Part shown: one piece after another, positions 46,547-55,779 of the stretch
Numbering within the stretch: position 1 is the first letter of the stretch
How the letters are laid out: each line of letters starts with the position of its first letter
From: Mesostigma viride
Taxonomy: Eukaryota > Streptophyta > Mesostigmatophyceae > Mesostigmatales > Mesostigmataceae
Assembly (NCBI GenBank): GCA_009746045.1
Contig: RPFO01001712.1
Coordinates: forward strand, 1 to 64,000
Reading direction: 5' to 3'
DNA: 64,000 nucleotides
Made by a program: the position numbers and the translations under genes
Notes under the pieces: generated by a model
What the model was told of the DNA's origin: nothing
The model's input: only the letters and a program-made list of their open reading frames with translations
Databases searched by the model: none

Positions 46547-48666
46547 CTGGGCATGCTGTCGTTGAAGGCAGCGTTCATGTCGGGGTTCTCCATGTCGAAG
46601 TCCACGCCGTAGACGTAGAAGCCCCTCTTACGGTGCATGGAGTTGCGTGGGTAGGTCTTTGTGACCTTCTCGAAGACCACGCGGATGCGGAACTCGGAGA
46701 ACACGTGCTTGTAGTAGTCATCGTCGAGCGTCGCCTTGAGACGCCTGTCGCGCCCCATCAGCCACTCCTGGTACTTGCGCTGGAAGATCTCCCACGGCAC
46801 GTAGAGCTCGTCGCCCCTCTCCACCCACGACACGGTGGTCAGGAAGGTCATGAGGGGTTGGTGGACTGCTGGGACTCGTTCCTCCACGCGTGGAACTCGG
46901 GGGGAGGATCTCGTGCACCTCCCTCGCGCCCAGCTTCTGCGTGAACGCGCGGAAGGCGCGGTTGCCCTTGACGATGATCAGGCCCATGTCACGCTCGATC
47001 TTCTTGTCCATCATGGTGTCCTGCCCCTGCGGCTTCTTGTCGAACGGGAAGATGATGAGCCGGCGAAACACGGCGCCAGCGTTGTCGCCCTTCCAGAAGG
47101 CACGGTTGCCGGCAGCCAGGAAAGGCGCCTTCCACACGGCCGACACCGCGTCCTTGTGCTTGCGCGCCATGTTAAGGCGCTCCCCGCTGACCAGCGAGAG
47201 GAACTCGGACTGGGAGAGCGAGAACGACTCGTTCAGCTCGTAGCTGTATATGGCGAACTTGTCCAGGTGCTGCGACAGGCCGAACACCGACTCGATGTTG
47301 TTGGACACCACGCCCGCGTCTTCGCCGTACAGCAACTCGACGATCTTCACGAGCGTGGACTTGCCCGAGCCGGCTATTCCCTTGAAGTACGCCATGACGT
47401 CGTTGCCGGACAGCTCCTTGGTGTCGTACAGCATCCTGCCCACGCACAGCGCCCAGTAGGCGTTGACAACGAGGGGTCCGAACTCCTGGTCGTCCAGGAT
47501 CTTGTGCACCGGCTCGACCGCGATGTCCTGCCACCCCCCCGTCTCGTAGTCACCCTTGAACTGGTCGTCCTCGAACAGGTCCAGCGGCAGGGTGATGTCG
47601 GGGAAGTACCTGCACGCGCCCACATCGTCCGACAGGTCCTCGGCCGGGTACGGATAGAAACAGTCGTCGTCCGCCTTGTATATCCCGTTATTGAACGCGA
47701 ATACGTGGCGGTCGCGCGGTCGGACGGGGAAGTCGCACGTGGACGAGCAGCTGATGACCTCGATGACCTTCTTGCGCGTGCCGGCCTCGCGCGTGGCCAT
47801 CCTCCACAGGACGGGTTCCTGCATGTCCGTCTCCTTCGCCACCCACTCGGTGACGGTGGTGAATCGCTCCCAGTAGTGCGTGTCGTGCCCTTCGGCGGTC
47901 TTGACGCGCCTGTAGACCCCCTCGTCCCCATCCGGACCTCTGCGCACCCCTGCCACATACCACTTGTTGGTGAGGATCACGAGCAGCTTCTGGAAATCGT
48001 TGATCTCTCCGCAGCCGCCGCTGAGCCGCACCATCATCTTCACGAGCTGCTCGCGCACCTTCGGAGATACGCGTGTCTCCATGATGCTGCAGATGCCCTC
48101 CCTCATGGTGAAAATGCGGGCACTTGCGTTGTACATCACCTCCATCATGGAGAAGTCCTGCACCTCCTCCATCCTGGCCACGACGGCGTGCAGCCTCGAA
48201 ATAGCGGCCGTCATGCGCTTGTTGAGACGCTCGTAGACCCCCTCCACGTCCTGGCAGTGGTATGCGGTGTCCAGGCACTCGGACAGCTTAAATCTGAGGT
48301 CATCCTCCTCCTCCATGGCTTCGGGGGCGGGGTTGTAAAGTCCAAAAACGTCACTCAAAATGTCCGCGGGGTGCGCATCCACCACTCCAGTCTTCACCAT
48401 GCGTGCAAAATCGAGGCAGCGCGCAGTGTCGTATCTCGCGACCTCCGTGATGAACCCTACCACGCTCTCTTCGTCTGCCAGGAGCCCCCTGAACTCCCGC
48501 ATTGAAAAGGCGGGCTGGTCGGGTGCATCGGACGCCTGCCCCCCGCGCTGTGAGTTTTCATGGGGAATGCTGGAATGCCCAGGGGATCCTGGCTGAGAGT
48601 GGTATCTCCGCCATTTTCGGACTCTTCGCCGACCCTCCTTCGTTTGTTTCCATTGTCTGAATCCAT
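46543..48666 (-). CDS. D5-type SF3 helicase/primase-associated ATPase (three frameshifts)
   Basis: Starts at 48666 (MDSDNGNKRRRVGEESENGG). A C6 run at about 48538-48543 needs one more base to join GGQASDAPDQPAFSMREF. The ATPase part has the Walker A GIAGSGKST, a Walker-B-region YELNESFSLS, and APFLAAGNRAFW followed by RRLIIFPFDK, typical of D5/SF3 helicases. Two further one-base losses (G6 near 46897-46902, G4 near 46855) separate the last ~115 residues (VPWEIFQRKYQEWLMGRDRR), the winged-helix-like D5 C-terminus. It is the replicative helicase, probably working with the primase at 37.7 kb. Total ~708 residues. Confidence 0.85.
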
Positions 48667-49155
48667 AAATCGGACAGCCCCTGAGCGTGTGTTGCATGCA
48701 CTTGTGGATGGGTGGGGGTGTGTCTTGTCTCATTCTCCATTCATTCTCCATACATATACAACACAAATTTCTGCAGATCTAGTCGAACAACCGGCGACAG
48801 GGCCTTGCTGACGTGTCACCCGCAGATCTCGACCAAGATCTCTGGGTGTGTGGCTGAAGATCCGCGGGAAGATCTCAGATCTTACACGTCACCCCCTGAA
48901 AAGATCTTGCTGACTCGCCATATGCGTCAGAGATCTCTGTCCAGTTACAGATCTCTGACTCATCGTACGGCCAGCTGAGATCTCGCCAAGATCTGTGTGA
49001 CTAGACAACTGGCATGGATCTAGATCTCTTGCGGCGTCATCCGTCGGTTACGCCACACATGCACTTTCAAAAAAGGGGCAAGGGTAAAAGGCATTGTCAC
49101 AGTCAAAAAAGACACACAATCCGCCATAGCCCCCTCCCAGTCGCCTGTTTTTCTC
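48667..49155. other. Intergenic region, mostly AGATCT-rich repeat
   Basis: No gene is seen. 48767-49040 is dominated by AGATCT-containing palindromes (separate entry). 49041-49155 is ordinary sequence leading to the next start, with a run of A bases and a pyrimidine stretch. 48667-48766 holds only an open continuation of the helicase frame. Confidence 0.55.
48767..49040. repeat. AGATCT-rich palindromic island
   Basis: About ten AGATCT hexamers in ~270 bp, where about one per 4 kb is expected by chance. They are often within longer palindromes (GAGATCTC, CAGATCTG) and with fragments of the 46-bp repeat at 40834 (TTGCTGACT). Spacing is irregular. A divergent copy of the same element family is likely. 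Confidence 0.75.
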
Positions 49156-50135
49156 ATGGATTCCGAGATAAGGGTCCATTTCGAGGAGTGCTTTTTGCTG
49201 CAGTACGATGATGGTCTGTATTATTATTACAGGCTGAACCCTGAACTGGATGGCAAGGGCTTCCAGGTGGACACGCGTGCTACCGTGCGGGTCCGCAAGT
49301 CGGATCTAAAGTTTAACGGCCCCGAGCTCATGCACTCTCTTTCTAACGGCACCAAGCCCTTCAAGGACTTTTTGGGAGACGAACGCGTGCTCCGTTACAT
49401 AAGAAAGGTGGGGGGGAGCGGGGACCCCAACGCTTTTTACAACGTTAACATCAACGGCACAACACACAAGGTGTCCAGAAATGTTATGGATGTGTGTGAC
49501 TGCCTGGGAATCTCCACACCTCCAGTGTGGATACACGCTCTGCTGGCCCAGAAGCTCGGTGAATGGGTGGAGCCGATGTGCCTGGTGTTCGCCATGAATT
49601 TGGTGGAGAAGATCGCGTGCGATAACAAGCAGAAGGTGCTCGACGACCCTCTCGGATCCCTTGCTTACCAGAACGGTTTCGAGAAGACAGAAGACAAGGC
49701 TGTTGTGGAGGCGTCCGACGGCACCACCTATCGCCTGCCAACGGGGCGGGTGGGAGCGCGCGCAAGAGGGCGGCCAAGGAGGCATTCCAGGCACACACGG
49801 GCGAGTCGGTCAGCAACAAGGTGCAGTGCACTGACCTGGAAAGTGTGCGCGCGGAGCTGCAGATGAACGAGATGAGACGCATGTCGGACATCAACATCAG
49901 GCAGATGGAGCGCACGGCATTGTACCACCTGACATGCGTGGAGAGCGAGACGCGCCTCAAGCGTTTCAGGCACATGCTGGACATGATCAGGGTGTTCTAC
50001 GAGTCCGAGGACAGCCCCGGTCCCATTTGCATGGATGATGACGAGGCAGCCCGCTGCAACGTCCTTTTCAAGAACGTGTTCTTTGAGGCATTCTCCGCGG
50101 GGGAGACCTTCGTGGCAAGTTCTCAGATGCACTGA
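49156..50135 (+). CDS. KilA-N-like protein (one frameshift, tentative)
   Basis: Starts MDSEIRVHFEECFLLQYDDG. Residues ~95-160 have ISTPPVWIHALLAQKLGEWV followed by a hydrophobic helix, recalling the W-x-H-P-x-LA-x3-A-x-W signature of KilA-N DNA-binding domains. After about residue 198 the frame changes at G-runs near 49743-49755 (one base lost) and continues KVQCTDLESVRAELQMNEMR, a long helix, to 50135. It may be a DNA-binding regulator; the assignment is weak. Confidence 0.5.
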
Positions 50136-50191
50136 ACAGTTCAGATCTCGGTAATAATTTTAACATTGTTGTGTATTGTATAATACCAATC

Positions 50192-50512
50192 ATGGACTCA
50201 ATGGTTGCTCAAGACGCACTGTCCTCAGCCACATCCATATTCTCAACACTCGTCCCGTTCGTCCTTCTCACAGACTTCCCGACGGACGTCCCACTCGTAA
50301 AGTCTATCATTGTGTTTGCGGGCGCTTACAGAGCCGTACCTAAAATCGATGTATCTATCTTGATAACGGGGTTGTACTTCCTCGCGCAGGCCATTTTGCC
50401 AGACATTAAGAACAAACTAGTTCCCGCGGTGAACACTAACACAGGGGCGGCAGGACAGCCGGGAGCATCACATGGCAACGTTCAGCGACCTCCCGCCCGA
50501 GCTGGTAGATAA
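50192..50512 (+). CDS. Membrane protein, unknown
   Basis: 106 residues from the ATG at 50192 (MDSMVAQDALSSATSIFSTL). Three hydrophobic segments in succession (IFSTLVPFVLL, VKSIIVFAGAYRAV, VSILITGLYFLAQAIL) then a polar tail. It is preceded by the AT-rich TGTATTGTATAATACC. The last 41 bp overlap the F-box gene. Confidence 0.55.
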   Translation: MDSMVAQDALSSATSIFSTLVPFVLLTDFPTDVPLVKSIIVFAGAYRAVPKIDVSILITGLYFLAQAILPDIKNKLVPAVNTNTGAAGQPGASHGNVQRPPARAGR

Positions 50513-51427
50513 GATATTCAGTTCCTTGCCCGCTGCGGACGTGTGCAGGTCCCGGGTGTCCAACGAGACCAACCAGGTGTTCAAGGATTACTTCTCAGGG
50601 GTTCACTTTTTGACACAGGTGCCAAACGACCCGCGATTCGACGTACCGGACGACGGCGTGATGTCCGTGCTCGGACAGGTAACCAGTTACCTGAAGGTGT
50701 ATGGGATCAAGAGCGTCTTGCAGTGCATGCGCAAGGTGGAAAACAGGTATTACACCATCCAGGGGATGGAGGAGACGTACATCCGGTACGTGCTAGAGGC
50801 GGTCAACCACCTGTTCCCTCGTACGCCTACGGGTGAGCGCATCACGATCGGCACCGCGCACGACGTTTACTCCATCCCCGCCAGCCTCGAGGATGCCGGT
50901 CATCGGCGAGTGTCCAGGGAGGCGGCGGATGGTCTCAAGAAACTGCAGGAGGTGTTGTGGGGGGGCGTCAGAGAACCGCGTGGGTACGCGGCCGGCACGC
51001 GTTCGTACATAACTCCCGACGATCACAAGCAGTACGCCCACATGAACGCGTGGCTGCCGTCCCTCGACGGCGGCGGCAAGCGCGTGTGTTTTGCATCGAC
51101 AGCATGCACAGGATGTGGGGCGTCGTCCCGTCTCGGTCGTTCATTTGCCTCAAGGACATCGCGGTGATGGTGGACAGGCGGGGTGAGGCGTACGTGACCC
51201 AGGCATGGAACGACGCGTTCGACCTGGAGCTGACGTACTTCAACACCGACCCGATTCTCGCCATGTCGCGGTGGACGCCCGCCAACCGTTGTTTGTTCTG
51301 CAATCGCTGGCTGAATAGGCCATTTGACTGGTTCAGGCGAAGCGGCAGCGGGTGTCGCAGCAGGTACGCGAGGGGCATCGACCGTTTCAGCAACACCAGA
51401 CCAGCCTTGGTGGAGGTCGACATTTGA
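50472..51427 (+). CDS. F-box protein (one frameshift)
   Basis: The N-terminal ~40 residues are an F-box: FSDLPPELVDKIFSSLPAAD then VCRSRVSNETNQVFKDYF. F-box proteins recruit substrates to SCF ubiquitin ligases through Skp1. The remaining ~270 residues are unassigned. At about residue 205 a T4 run (near 51088-51091) should be T5; adding it joins GKRVCF to CIDSMHRMWGVVPSRSFICL and the frame ends at 51427. With the RING/TRAF and OTU genes it suggests control of host ubiquitination. Confidence 0.7.
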
Positions 51428-51476
51428 CTCGTGCGGTCGAAGGACGCGTAAATATATGTGTGCCTACAGTGTGGTA

Positions 51477-52163
51477 ATGTATCGTTTCATGAAAACGGGG
51501 GTGGTGGGGCCTTACCCAACCTACGACATCAGCGAGACGGCAAAGGGCACGGTCGACGCGCTCATCTGCAACCTGCTTTCAGTCGCTTGCGAACGAGCGG
51601 GGCAGTTCGTATTGCACAATGCCGATCAGGTGCGCGACAAACACGTGGTCGGCATCCTCCACGCGGCCTTGCTGGCGGAGACCATCACGTACATGGAGCG
51701 CCCGTCGCTGGAGGACGAGGTGGCGGCGGTCAAACAGATTATTGACATGGGTGACCTGATGGAGGAAGACGAGTTTGACGAGGAGGAGGAGGAGTCCAGC
51801 GACGAAGAGGAGGAAGAGGAAGAAGAGGGGGATGGAACGGAGGAAGAGGATGGAGAGGAAGGCGAGGAAGGCGAGGAAGAAGAGGAAGGCGAGGAAGAAG
51901 AGGGCGATGGGATGGAGGAGGACGACGGCATAGAGACGGACGCGCACGGCCTCCCCATGCCCACTTGCAAGTGCTCGCCGTGTGCCGACATGGTGACGGC
52001 GCACGTGCGGTGGGAGTTGTGGGAGCCGTCCGACCCGTTGCTGATAAACCTAAAAAGGAGCATACCTAAAATTGGAGCCACCGCGTTCGTTTCTATACTC
52101 GACAGCTCTTCCGAGGAGGAGGAGGAATCTGACGAGGATGATGAGGACAATGTTGAATGTTAA
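51477..52163 (+). CDS. Histone-fold (H2B-like) candidate with acidic tail
   Basis: 228 residues from the ATG at 51477 (MYRFMKTGVVGPYPTYDISE); an ATG at 51456 is also possible. Residues ~15-80 (ISETAKGTVDALICNLLSVA, RAGQFVLHNADQVRDKHVV, ILHAALLAETI) align by eye with the helix-loop-helix-loop-helix of H2B, including the IS-x2-A start and a closing AVK. A ~50-residue run of almost pure Glu/Asp follows, then a Cys pair (TCKCSPC), and the protein ends in another acidic patch. It could be a histone-like or histone-chaperone-like protein. CTACAGTGTGGTA upstream resembles the 20.1-kb promoter. Confidence 0.45.
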   Translation: MYRFMKTGVVGPYPTYDISETAKGTVDALICNLLSVACERAGQFVLHNADQVRDKHVVGILHAALLAETITYMERPSLEDEVAAVKQIIDMGDLMEEDEFDEEEEESSDEEEEEEEEGDGTEEEDGEEGEEGEEEEEGEEEEGDGMEEDDGIETDAHGLPMPTCKCSPCADMVTAHVRWELWEPSDPLLINLKRSIPKIGATAFVSILDSSSEEEEESDEDDEDNVEC

Positions 52164-52173
52164 ACACTCTTAA

Positions 52174-52917
52174 TTAATCATTTATCGATAAAGTGCACGT
52201 CTCGCTTTCGGCGCACCCGCACTGACACGGGAGCGGGAAAAACGATTTGCCCTGTTCGCACAGGTTCCATCGCAGCATGTTGTTATCATTGCACGTGGTC
52301 CACATGCCCATTTTCTTGCGCACGTTGTTTATTAGGTTGATGCACGGGTACACACCGAAGGGGCACGTCTCCTCGTGCTCCTTTATGGCCGCGAGGGGCG
52401 ACGTGATCCTGCATCCGTCGTTCTCTAGAAAGTATTTGCACGGGAAGTAGCGGCACTCGCTCTTGTGGACGCCGACGTCCTTACGGTACACCATCTCCGT
52501 GCACCCGTACGCGCGGTTGGGACAGGCCAGCTTCTTGAATCCGCACGTGGCCGCGTGGGTGCGCAGATTGGCGTGCGTGCCCGTCGCAGGACACCCGTTA
52601 GGGGAGTAATGGCATTTCCTCAGGAGATCGCACGTCATGGAGCCGACCTTCACGTTGGGGCGGAACAGGTAGCGGTGCCAGGCCCCCCTGCACAGTATGC
52701 ACCTGCCCGACACGGACGCGGACGGCCCCCCCCTGTCCTTCTGTTTCGCTATGAGCTGCTTCATGCACGGGGATCTGCACACCATGGCCTCGCACTTGCC
52801 CTCCTGCACCCGCGTGTTGCACTCTATAACGACGGGGTCGATCAGGGCGTTCAGACAGATCGAGCAGTTAAGGTCCTCGGGACTGACCACGATCTTCTGC
52901 CCGTCCACCAAGTCCAT
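52174..52917 (-). CDS. RING / TRAF-type zinc-finger protein
   Basis: 247 residues. The N-terminal RING-like part has LNCSICLNALIDPVVIEC, then CEAMVCRSPC and CILCRGAW. Three TRAF-type fingers follow (CHYSPNGCPATGTHANLRTH, ACPNRAYGCTEMVY with HKSEC, then CRITSPLAAIKEHEETCPFG). This is the layout of TRAF/SIAH-like E3 ligases. It is probably a ubiquitin ligase or decoy acting on host signalling. The spacing of the RING Cys residues is wider than usual. Head to head with a 44-residue ORF sharing CATG. Confidence 0.7.
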   Translation of the reverse strand: MDLVDGQKIVVSPEDLNCSICLNALIDPVVIECNTRVQEGKCEAMVCRSPCMKQLIAKQKDRGGPSASVSGRCILCRGAWHRYLFRPNVKVGSMTCDLLRKCHYSPNGCPATGTHANLRTHAATCGFKKLACPNRAYGCTEMVYRKDVGVHKSECRYFPCKYFLENDGCRITSPLAAIKEHEETCPFGVYPCINLINNVRKKMGMWTTCNDNNMLRWNLCEQGKSFFPLPCQCGCAESETCTLSIND

Positions 52918-53050
52918 GGCGTCCGCGGAGTCCGCGCCCCAGGACGAAATGTACCTGATCCCCTATTGGGGTGGCGTGATCAACGCGTATGGGAGCTTCC
53001 TGGACCACCCGGAACTAGGTGCCGAGCTATTCGCGCGAGACGTCAGGTGA
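52916..53050 (+). CDS. Possible 44-residue small protein
   Basis: ATG at 52916 (MASAESAPQDEMYLIPYWGG), stop at 53050. Its start shares CATG with the RING gene and its end overlaps the next minus-strand gene by 24 bp. The composition (WGGVINAYGSFLDHPELGAE) looks protein-like rather than random. Unknown function. Confidence 0.4.
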   Translation: MASAESAPQDEMYLIPYWGGVINAYGSFLDHPELGAELFARDVR

Positions 53051-53518
53051 GGACTGCTCTTCGCCACCGTCCGCGTCGTCCCGAATCTCCCCCTCTTCCA
53101 ATGGCTCTTGTCGAGCCCGGCGTCCGGTGTCCGCCTTCTGCTTCTGCCTCCTCAGTCTGGCCACCTCCTCGCCCACCTCCACGTTGCTTATGTACTCCCA
53201 GCACTCGTGCGCTCTCTCCTCGCCCCCATCGCCCTCGAAGTAGGAAGCCAGACGCTGCAGGTAGTCCGCCTTCTTGGGCGCCGTCCTCTTCCTCGCCCTC
53301 TTAACCACGAGCCTGTCCTGCGTCCCCGAGATGTTGCAGGCGTCCACGCCGGCGGAGACCATGCTCTGGATGATGGTCCCCTCCAGATCGGTCCTGCGCT
53401 TCCTGAGAGGCAGCAGCTCCTTGCTGGCCCTTTTCATCGCGTCGTCGATCTCGATGTACTCTGACGTCATGGTCCGCATGTTGCGCCTCCAATCTTCCAC
53501 CACGAGTGCCGTGTCCAT
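53027..53518 (-). CDS. Conserved giant-virus protein (DUF5760-like)
   Basis: 163 residues. Helical N-terminus (YIEIDDAMKRASKELLPLRK), then SMVSAGVDACNISGTQDRLV, KRTAPKKADYLQRLASYF and a charged tail. This order (helix, D-x-C-N-I-S, basic PKK, helix) matches a small family found in many giant viruses. Function is unknown; it may bind nucleic acid. Confidence 0.65.
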   Translation of the reverse strand: MDTALVVEDWRRNMRTMTSEYIEIDDAMKRASKELLPLRKRRTDLEGTIIQSMVSAGVDACNISGTQDRLVVKRARKRTAPKKADYLQRLASYFEGDGGEERAHECWEYISNVEVGEEVARLRRQKQKADTGRRARQEPLEEGEIRDDADGGEEQSSPDVSRE

Positions 53519-53591
53519 CGTGCAGGTCGGGGGTCATCCTACTGGACAGCGGCGACCTTTATTTGCCCGCTATAAACGCACCGCCGCGCGG

Positions 53592-54242
53592 TCAGACGCC
53601 GAACACGTTGGCCGATCCGGGGGCACCCCACACGTTACCGCTCGCAGTGCCCCCCGTCTCTCCCCAGATGCCCATCGAGGAGGCCGGGGCCACGGCGGGG
53701 AAGCCGTAGATGCCCCCTCCGCTCATGTCGACGGCCTGCGTGGGCAGGGTGTAGCGCGGGTCCATAAGCAGAGTGCCGTCCGTGAGCATCTGTCCGAAGG
53801 CGCCCCGGGTCGCGAGCCCTATCGTGCCCCAGTTACTGGTGCCGACGGGCGCGGGGATGTACGGCCGCAGCATCTGGATGTCCTGCACGGGGAAGTCCTT
53901 GGCATTGGACGTGATGAAGCCGACGCCCACCTTGTGGTCGTCCAGAGTGGCCCCCACGACGTCCGCCGGCTGCGGCAGTCTCTCGGCTCCGAACGCCATC
54001 TGCGAGTCGAAGGTGCTTCCGTAGTCGAGACCCATTCCCCTGGCCTTCGTGTCGATGTTGAACACGTCATAGGCGCTGGACGGGATGATGACCGACTCGG
54101 TCCCCAGGGTGTCCGCCATGGAGGATGTCAGGCTCTGGAACGCCTCGTCTCCGCAGATGGTGTCGTACACTTCCGGCCTGGACGTGACCCCGATGTACTC
54201 GTCGCTCCTGTTCATTACGGGATTGCAGCGTGAAGACATCAT
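53592..54242 (-). CDS. Unknown, possibly structural protein
   Basis: 216 residues; I take the ATG at 54242 (an upstream TTG is open). Gly/Ser/Ala-rich with no membrane helix: SVIIPSSAYDVFNID, GVGFITSNAKDFPVQDIQML, GTIGLATRGAFGQML. The Gly-rich C-terminus (GGTASGNVWGAPGSANVFGV) and composition resemble late structural proteins, but no domain is recognised. Confidence 0.55.
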   Translation of the reverse strand: MMSSRCNPVMNRSDEYIGVTSRPEVYDTICGDEAFQSLTSSMADTLGTESVIIPSSAYDVFNIDTKARGMGLDYGSTFDSQMAFGAERLPQPADVVGATLDDHKVGVGFITSNAKDFPVQDIQMLRPYIPAPVGTSNWGTIGLATRGAFGQMLTDGTLLMDPRYTLPTQAVDMSGGGIYGFPAVAPASSMGIWGETGGTASGNVWGAPGSANVFGV

Positions 54243-54275
54243 GGTGGCTTGTTTGGAATACAATACCCAGAGAAA

Positions 54276-55029
54276 TTAAAATGCCTGTTTCTCTCGCCAC
54301 CGTTTGTACTCGTCAAACGCGTCCTTCAGCTCCTTGATGTCTCCTTTGTCAAAACCGTCCACTAGCGTGGCCGCGCGTACGTTTCGCATGTCCACTTCAT
54401 CCAGCAGCAGCACGCCGGGGGGCACACACGCGCGCCTGGACCGATCGGCGCACGGTTCGCGCGTCCGTATGCGCTTGTTGGAGGCCACGATCTGTTGGAG
54501 CGCTTCCACCAGGATCAACAACGCGTCTCCCCTTTCCTTAGTCATGAAAATGTCGAGCCTGTCTTGCGCACCGGGAAGTCCTTTAGCTGCTTGCTGAAAC
54601 AGGCTCATCCGCTTGCCATATCCCTTGTCGTTCTTCAGCGATGGGAAGGTACCGTCCTTCCTCACTTTGCTGCCGTCGTACGTCCACCTGATCTCCTCTC
54701 GCGGGTAGATGGGGTTGAGCACTCTGAGCCCGGGTTTGCCGCGTGGGAAGGTCGCGTTCGGCAGGACCTGCCTCCCCGTGTCGGGATCGATAGCCCCGCG
54801 CGGATCGTTTGTCATGTGAACGTAGGTCCACGGGAATATCACGCCGACGCCGCGGGGGTCGTAGGTCTCTCCGTCCTTGGTGCCAGACGTGGCGGCGCCG
54901 TGACCGCCGTCCACGAGCCGCGGCACCGGTCGCGAGCCCCCCATGCCGTCGTTGTATCGGTGACTCAGCAGCTTGTCGTCGTCGCCGATCACCGTGAGAA
55001 CCGCGTGACGCAGATTGGTGAGCGGGTAC
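54276..55029 (-). pseudogene. C-terminal part of an OTU-SET gene, cut off by a retrotransposon
   Basis: The frame reads without break into the retrotransposon LTR and has no start of its own. It continues the SET domain begun at 61.46 kb: RHAVLTVIGDDDKLL, then VIFPWTYVHMTNDPRG, LPNATFPRG and LNPIYPREEIRWTYDGSK, which fits the SET end (PNA ... EEI-x-W-x-Y). A helical tail and a basic tract (CADRSRRACV) follow. Removing the element and one copy of GGTAC joins the two parts in frame. SET enzymes methylate lysines. Confidence 0.75.
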
Positions 55030-55511
55030 AGTTGCAAATAAATGGAATGCGATGTAAATCAGAAAGCATGAAATGAACGTTGTGTTTATTGTTCTCATAC
55101 GTTATTGTCGTTGCTGCATAATTCGTCTTCGTTGCGCATATATTCTATTGCGCTTGGCACCTTCATCAGTCTTGCTGAATATCCTACGTGGACATGCATT
55201 CCGTGTAGTTCAGTGCATGCCGCGTGTTAGATACTTCTAGAATCCTCTAGGAGGTACCAAGGCAGATGCGCATACATAATAGGCCGATAGTCGGCTCAGT
55301 CCTATTGACAGTACTACACCGGTCCTTGACCAGCCGGTGACGTGGAGGCCTGGGAGACGCCCACATATTCTACGTGGCGTTATCCCATTGGCGAGTACTA
55401 GTGAAGTACAGCCATTGGCCCAATACTACAATAAAGTATATTGTAGTAATCTGTACAAGATCCTCTATCTCTGAGGACCCATGTGGACCCTAGATGGGTC
55501 TCCAACCAACT
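55030..55511 (-). repeat. LTR (3' end of the element)
   Basis: 482 bp, identical to the other LTR except for AGAAAGC versus AGAAGC near the left end. Preceded on the element strand by a purine-rich stretch (AAGGGAAAGAA), a possible polypurine tract. Confidence 0.92.
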
Positions 55512-55779
55512 CCAGCCATTCTTTCCCTTGTGAAAGTGATAAGGCTTAGATGTATTCATTGATGTTCGGCCGCACCTGGCCAGTTCACTTTCACATATGT
55601 GGGCAATGGGGACTCACTTGGGTCTTATGGAGTTTGCATCTCATCATTGCATGGTTGGTGTAACCTGCTGTAGGGAAAACCCAAATCTGAAGGAAAACCT
55701 CTTCTCCAGAGAGGACAAAACCTCCAGGGGGATAAAAACCTACAGGAGGAGCATTAGGCTCAGGCTCCCAGATTACTCC

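Noticed and set aside
46835-48505. 556-residue plus-strand frame opposite the D5 helicase
   Set aside because: The helicase motifs are on the minus strand; the plus frame is an antisense shadow.
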